From the NCBI RefSeq assembly GCF_040610475.1, contig NZ_JBEXMJ010000002.1:1-64000 (forward strand): a DNA stretch of 64,000 bases. The letters run 5' to 3'. Under the pieces are notes generated by a model that saw only the letters and a list, made by a program, of their open reading frames with translations, had not been told where the DNA came from and did not search any database. Source of the stretch: Actinopolymorpha sp. NPDC004070. GTDB taxonomy: Bacteria > Actinomycetota > Actinomycetes > Propionibacteriales > Actinopolymorphaceae. A program made the translations under genes and the position numbers. Below are positions 62,871 to 64,000 of this stretch, in pieces; within the stretch, counting starts at the first letter, position 1, and every line of letters starts with the position of its first letter.

Positions 62871-63009
62871 GGAAGGTGGTGCCGCCGGCAGCGATCGCCG
62901 ACAGGTCGTCGTCCAGCCTCACCTCGTCGTCCGTGAATCCACGTAGTGCCCGCTTCTACGACACTGTGACTCAGGTCGGCGCGTGCTCGACGTTCTCTGC
63001 TGGCCGCAC

Positions 63010-63035
63010 ACCACTCACCACTCACCACTCACCAC
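63010..63035 (+). repeat. 7-bp tandem repeat
   Basis: The unit ACCACTC is repeated 3.7 times in non-coding DNA ahead of the DUF222 gene. It may vary in copy number. Confidence 0.8.
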
Positions 63036-63100
63036 GGACGTTGTCGCCACTTTCCTTGTGGACAAGGGGTTTCCGGCGAGCAGTGGCCGGTCTTGTCGGG

Positions 63101-63106
63101 TAGAAT
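63101..63106 (+). promoter_or_regulatory. -10 hexamer of a leaderless promoter
   Basis: TAGAAT ends seven bases before the GTG of the DUF222 gene, so transcription would begin at or next to the start codon. No ribosome site is present. Confidence 0.5.
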
Positions 63107-63113
63107 CGAACGC

Positions 63114-64000
63114 GTGAGCGATGGCGGTGTGGGCTTCGGCGACGGCCACCTGGGTGGGGACCCGGGTGGTCGTCGGGTGCTGCCTGCCGGTTTCGCGGAT
63201 TTGCCGGGTGGTCCGGAATTGGCGGCCGCGATCGCCGCGGTGGACCTGGCGGCGTGTAACGGGTGGGAGTTGGAGGAGTACGTCAAGGGGACGCGGCGGA
63301 TGGTTTGCTGGGCGGAGTCGGCCAGCCTGACGGGGGTGAACGAACTGACCTACGCCGAGCCTGGTCTGCGTGATGAGCCGGCCGAGCGCAGTGACACCCC
63401 GGACCCGATGACGTCGGTGGTGCTGGAGCCGTTGCTGGGGTGGACCGGTTACCGGGCGGCTCAGTACGTGGGGATGGCCGCCACGCTGTCCCGGCTCCCA
63501 CGGGTGGCTGAGGCGTTGGCGGGCGGCCGGTTGGAGCTCAACGAGGTCCGCATCATCATCGACCGGATCACCGACGCCAAACCCGACCTGTGGGGTGTGA
63601 TCGAGGACGCCCTCTTCCCCAAGGTGCTCGAGCTGCGGGGCGGACTGCTGCGGGCGAAGGTGGAGGCGGAGGTGGTCAAGGCCGACCCCGAAGCAGCCGC
63701 CAAACGACACCGGGAAGCCCGCACCGGGCGCAACGTCGCGATCTGGCCCGCCGTCGACGGCGTCGCCGACCTCGCCATCCGCGGACTGTCCGCCGATCAA
63801 GCGGCGGAGGCGTACGGCTACATCGACGCCATCGCCCGCGCGGTGAAGTCCACCGGCGACCCCCGCAAGCTCAGCCAGTTGCGTGCCGACGTGGCCTACT
63901 CCCTGCTCACCGGCGCTGCCGACATCGTTGACTGCTCCGCCCCTACAGTCACTGACAACCACACCGGGCAAAGCCAGACCAAGCCCAAGACCACGAAGGA
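63114..64000 (+). CDS. DUF222 domain protein (HNH-endonuclease type), truncated by the window end
   Basis: At least 295 residues. From about residue 25 the DUF222 fold is seen: LAAAIAAVDLAACNGWELEE, VCWAESASLTGVNELTY, LSRLPRVAEALAGGRLELNE, then VRIIIDRITDAKPDLWGVIE and ADQAAEAYGYIDAIARAVKS. Full proteins of this class usually end in an HNH nuclease motif, which would lie beyond position 64000. They are abundant in actinobacteria, often as dispersed families; their role is unsettled. The GTG follows a -10 hexamer directly, so the mRNA is probably leaderless. Confidence 0.88.
   Translation, partial: MSDGGVGFGDGHLGGDPGGRRVLPAGFADLPGGPELAAAIAAVDLAACNGWELEEYVKGTRRMVCWAESASLTGVNELTYAEPGLRDEPAERSDTPDPMTSVVLEPLLGWTGYRAAQYVGMAATLSRLPRVAEALAGGRLELNEVRIIIDRITDAKPDLWGVIEDALFPKVLELRGGLLRAKVEAEVVKADPEAAAKRHREARTGRNVAIWPAVDGVADLAIRGLSADQAAEAYGYIDAIARAVKSTGDPRKLSQLRADVAYSLLTGAADIVDCSAPTVTDNHTGQSQTKPKTTK

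Overview
The window is high-GC DNA with actinobacterial habits: many GTG starts, 4-8 bp start/stop overlaps, Tat-type signal peptides, a mycothiol-dependent type enzyme, a CGNR regulator and a DUF222 protein. The carbohydrate-oriented content (GH51, GH76, a DUF5107 protein, four Gfo/Idh/MocA-type or hydroxyacid dehydrogenases, ROK and GntR/LacI-type regulators, DUF4185) suggests a soil saprophyte of the Nocardioidales/Actinopolymorpha kind. That taxonomic guess is inference. It looks like ordinary chromosome: no complete mobile element, CRISPR array, rRNA or tRNA was seen.

Layout. 0-9 kb: stand-alone LigD-type polymerase, ECF sigma factor with its DGPF/YCII partner, a small monooxygenase, an FAD-Rieske oxidoreductase, a CGNR regulator divergent from a VOC protein across a perfect palindrome, a diacylglycerol-kinase-like lipid kinase, and an ohrR-ohr-MDR reductase operon behind an OhrR-type palindrome. 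9-13.6 kb: a Gfo/Idh oxidoreductase, then a decay zone (HEPN-like tail next to an HTH-nucleotidyltransferase, degraded aldo/keto reductase divergent from a degraded XRE/MmyB regulator), then a GH51 arabinofuranosidase. 13.8-25.4 kb: a secreted protein, an APC-type permease and a complete kdpFABCDE high-affinity potassium locus preceded by an extra 27-residue membrane peptide and an 11-bp direct repeat suited to KdpE. 25.4-32.5 kb: hydroxyacid dehydrogenase, GNAT_C-type acyltransferase, a secreted glycosidase-like protein with an inserted lectin-like domain, a GntR/LacI-type repressor and a divergent GH76 enzyme.

32.5-45.8 kb: small metabolic and resistance genes (2'-5' RNA ligase-like, histidine phosphatase, AKR, VOC, SDR, ThuA, MarR regulators, MFS exporter), a DUF4185 protein that runs into the severed tail of an O-methyltransferase, two overlapping Gfo/Idh genes, and a PAP2 phosphatase with a long inverted repeat in its leader. 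45.8-64 kb: three very small ORFs, a DinB-like enzyme, TetR, membrane protein, GNAT, ROK regulator, Tat-exported 5'-nucleotidase, PHP-domain hydrolase, a GH-like protein without signal peptide, a three-gene ABC-2 exporter, an adenosine-deaminase-like enzyme, a DUF5107 protein following the tail of a lost sugar-binding protein, and the start of a DUF222 gene that runs off the window.

The best-supported functional units are the Kdp system, the ohrR-ohr peroxide-stress operon, the MarR-MFS pair, the ABC-2 exporter and the sigma/DGPF pair. I did not find a clearly new large system. The most promising unexplained items are the 27-aa peptide fused into the kdp operon, the trio of tiny ORFs at 45.9-46.5 kb, and the decayed HEPN/nucleotidyltransferase locus.
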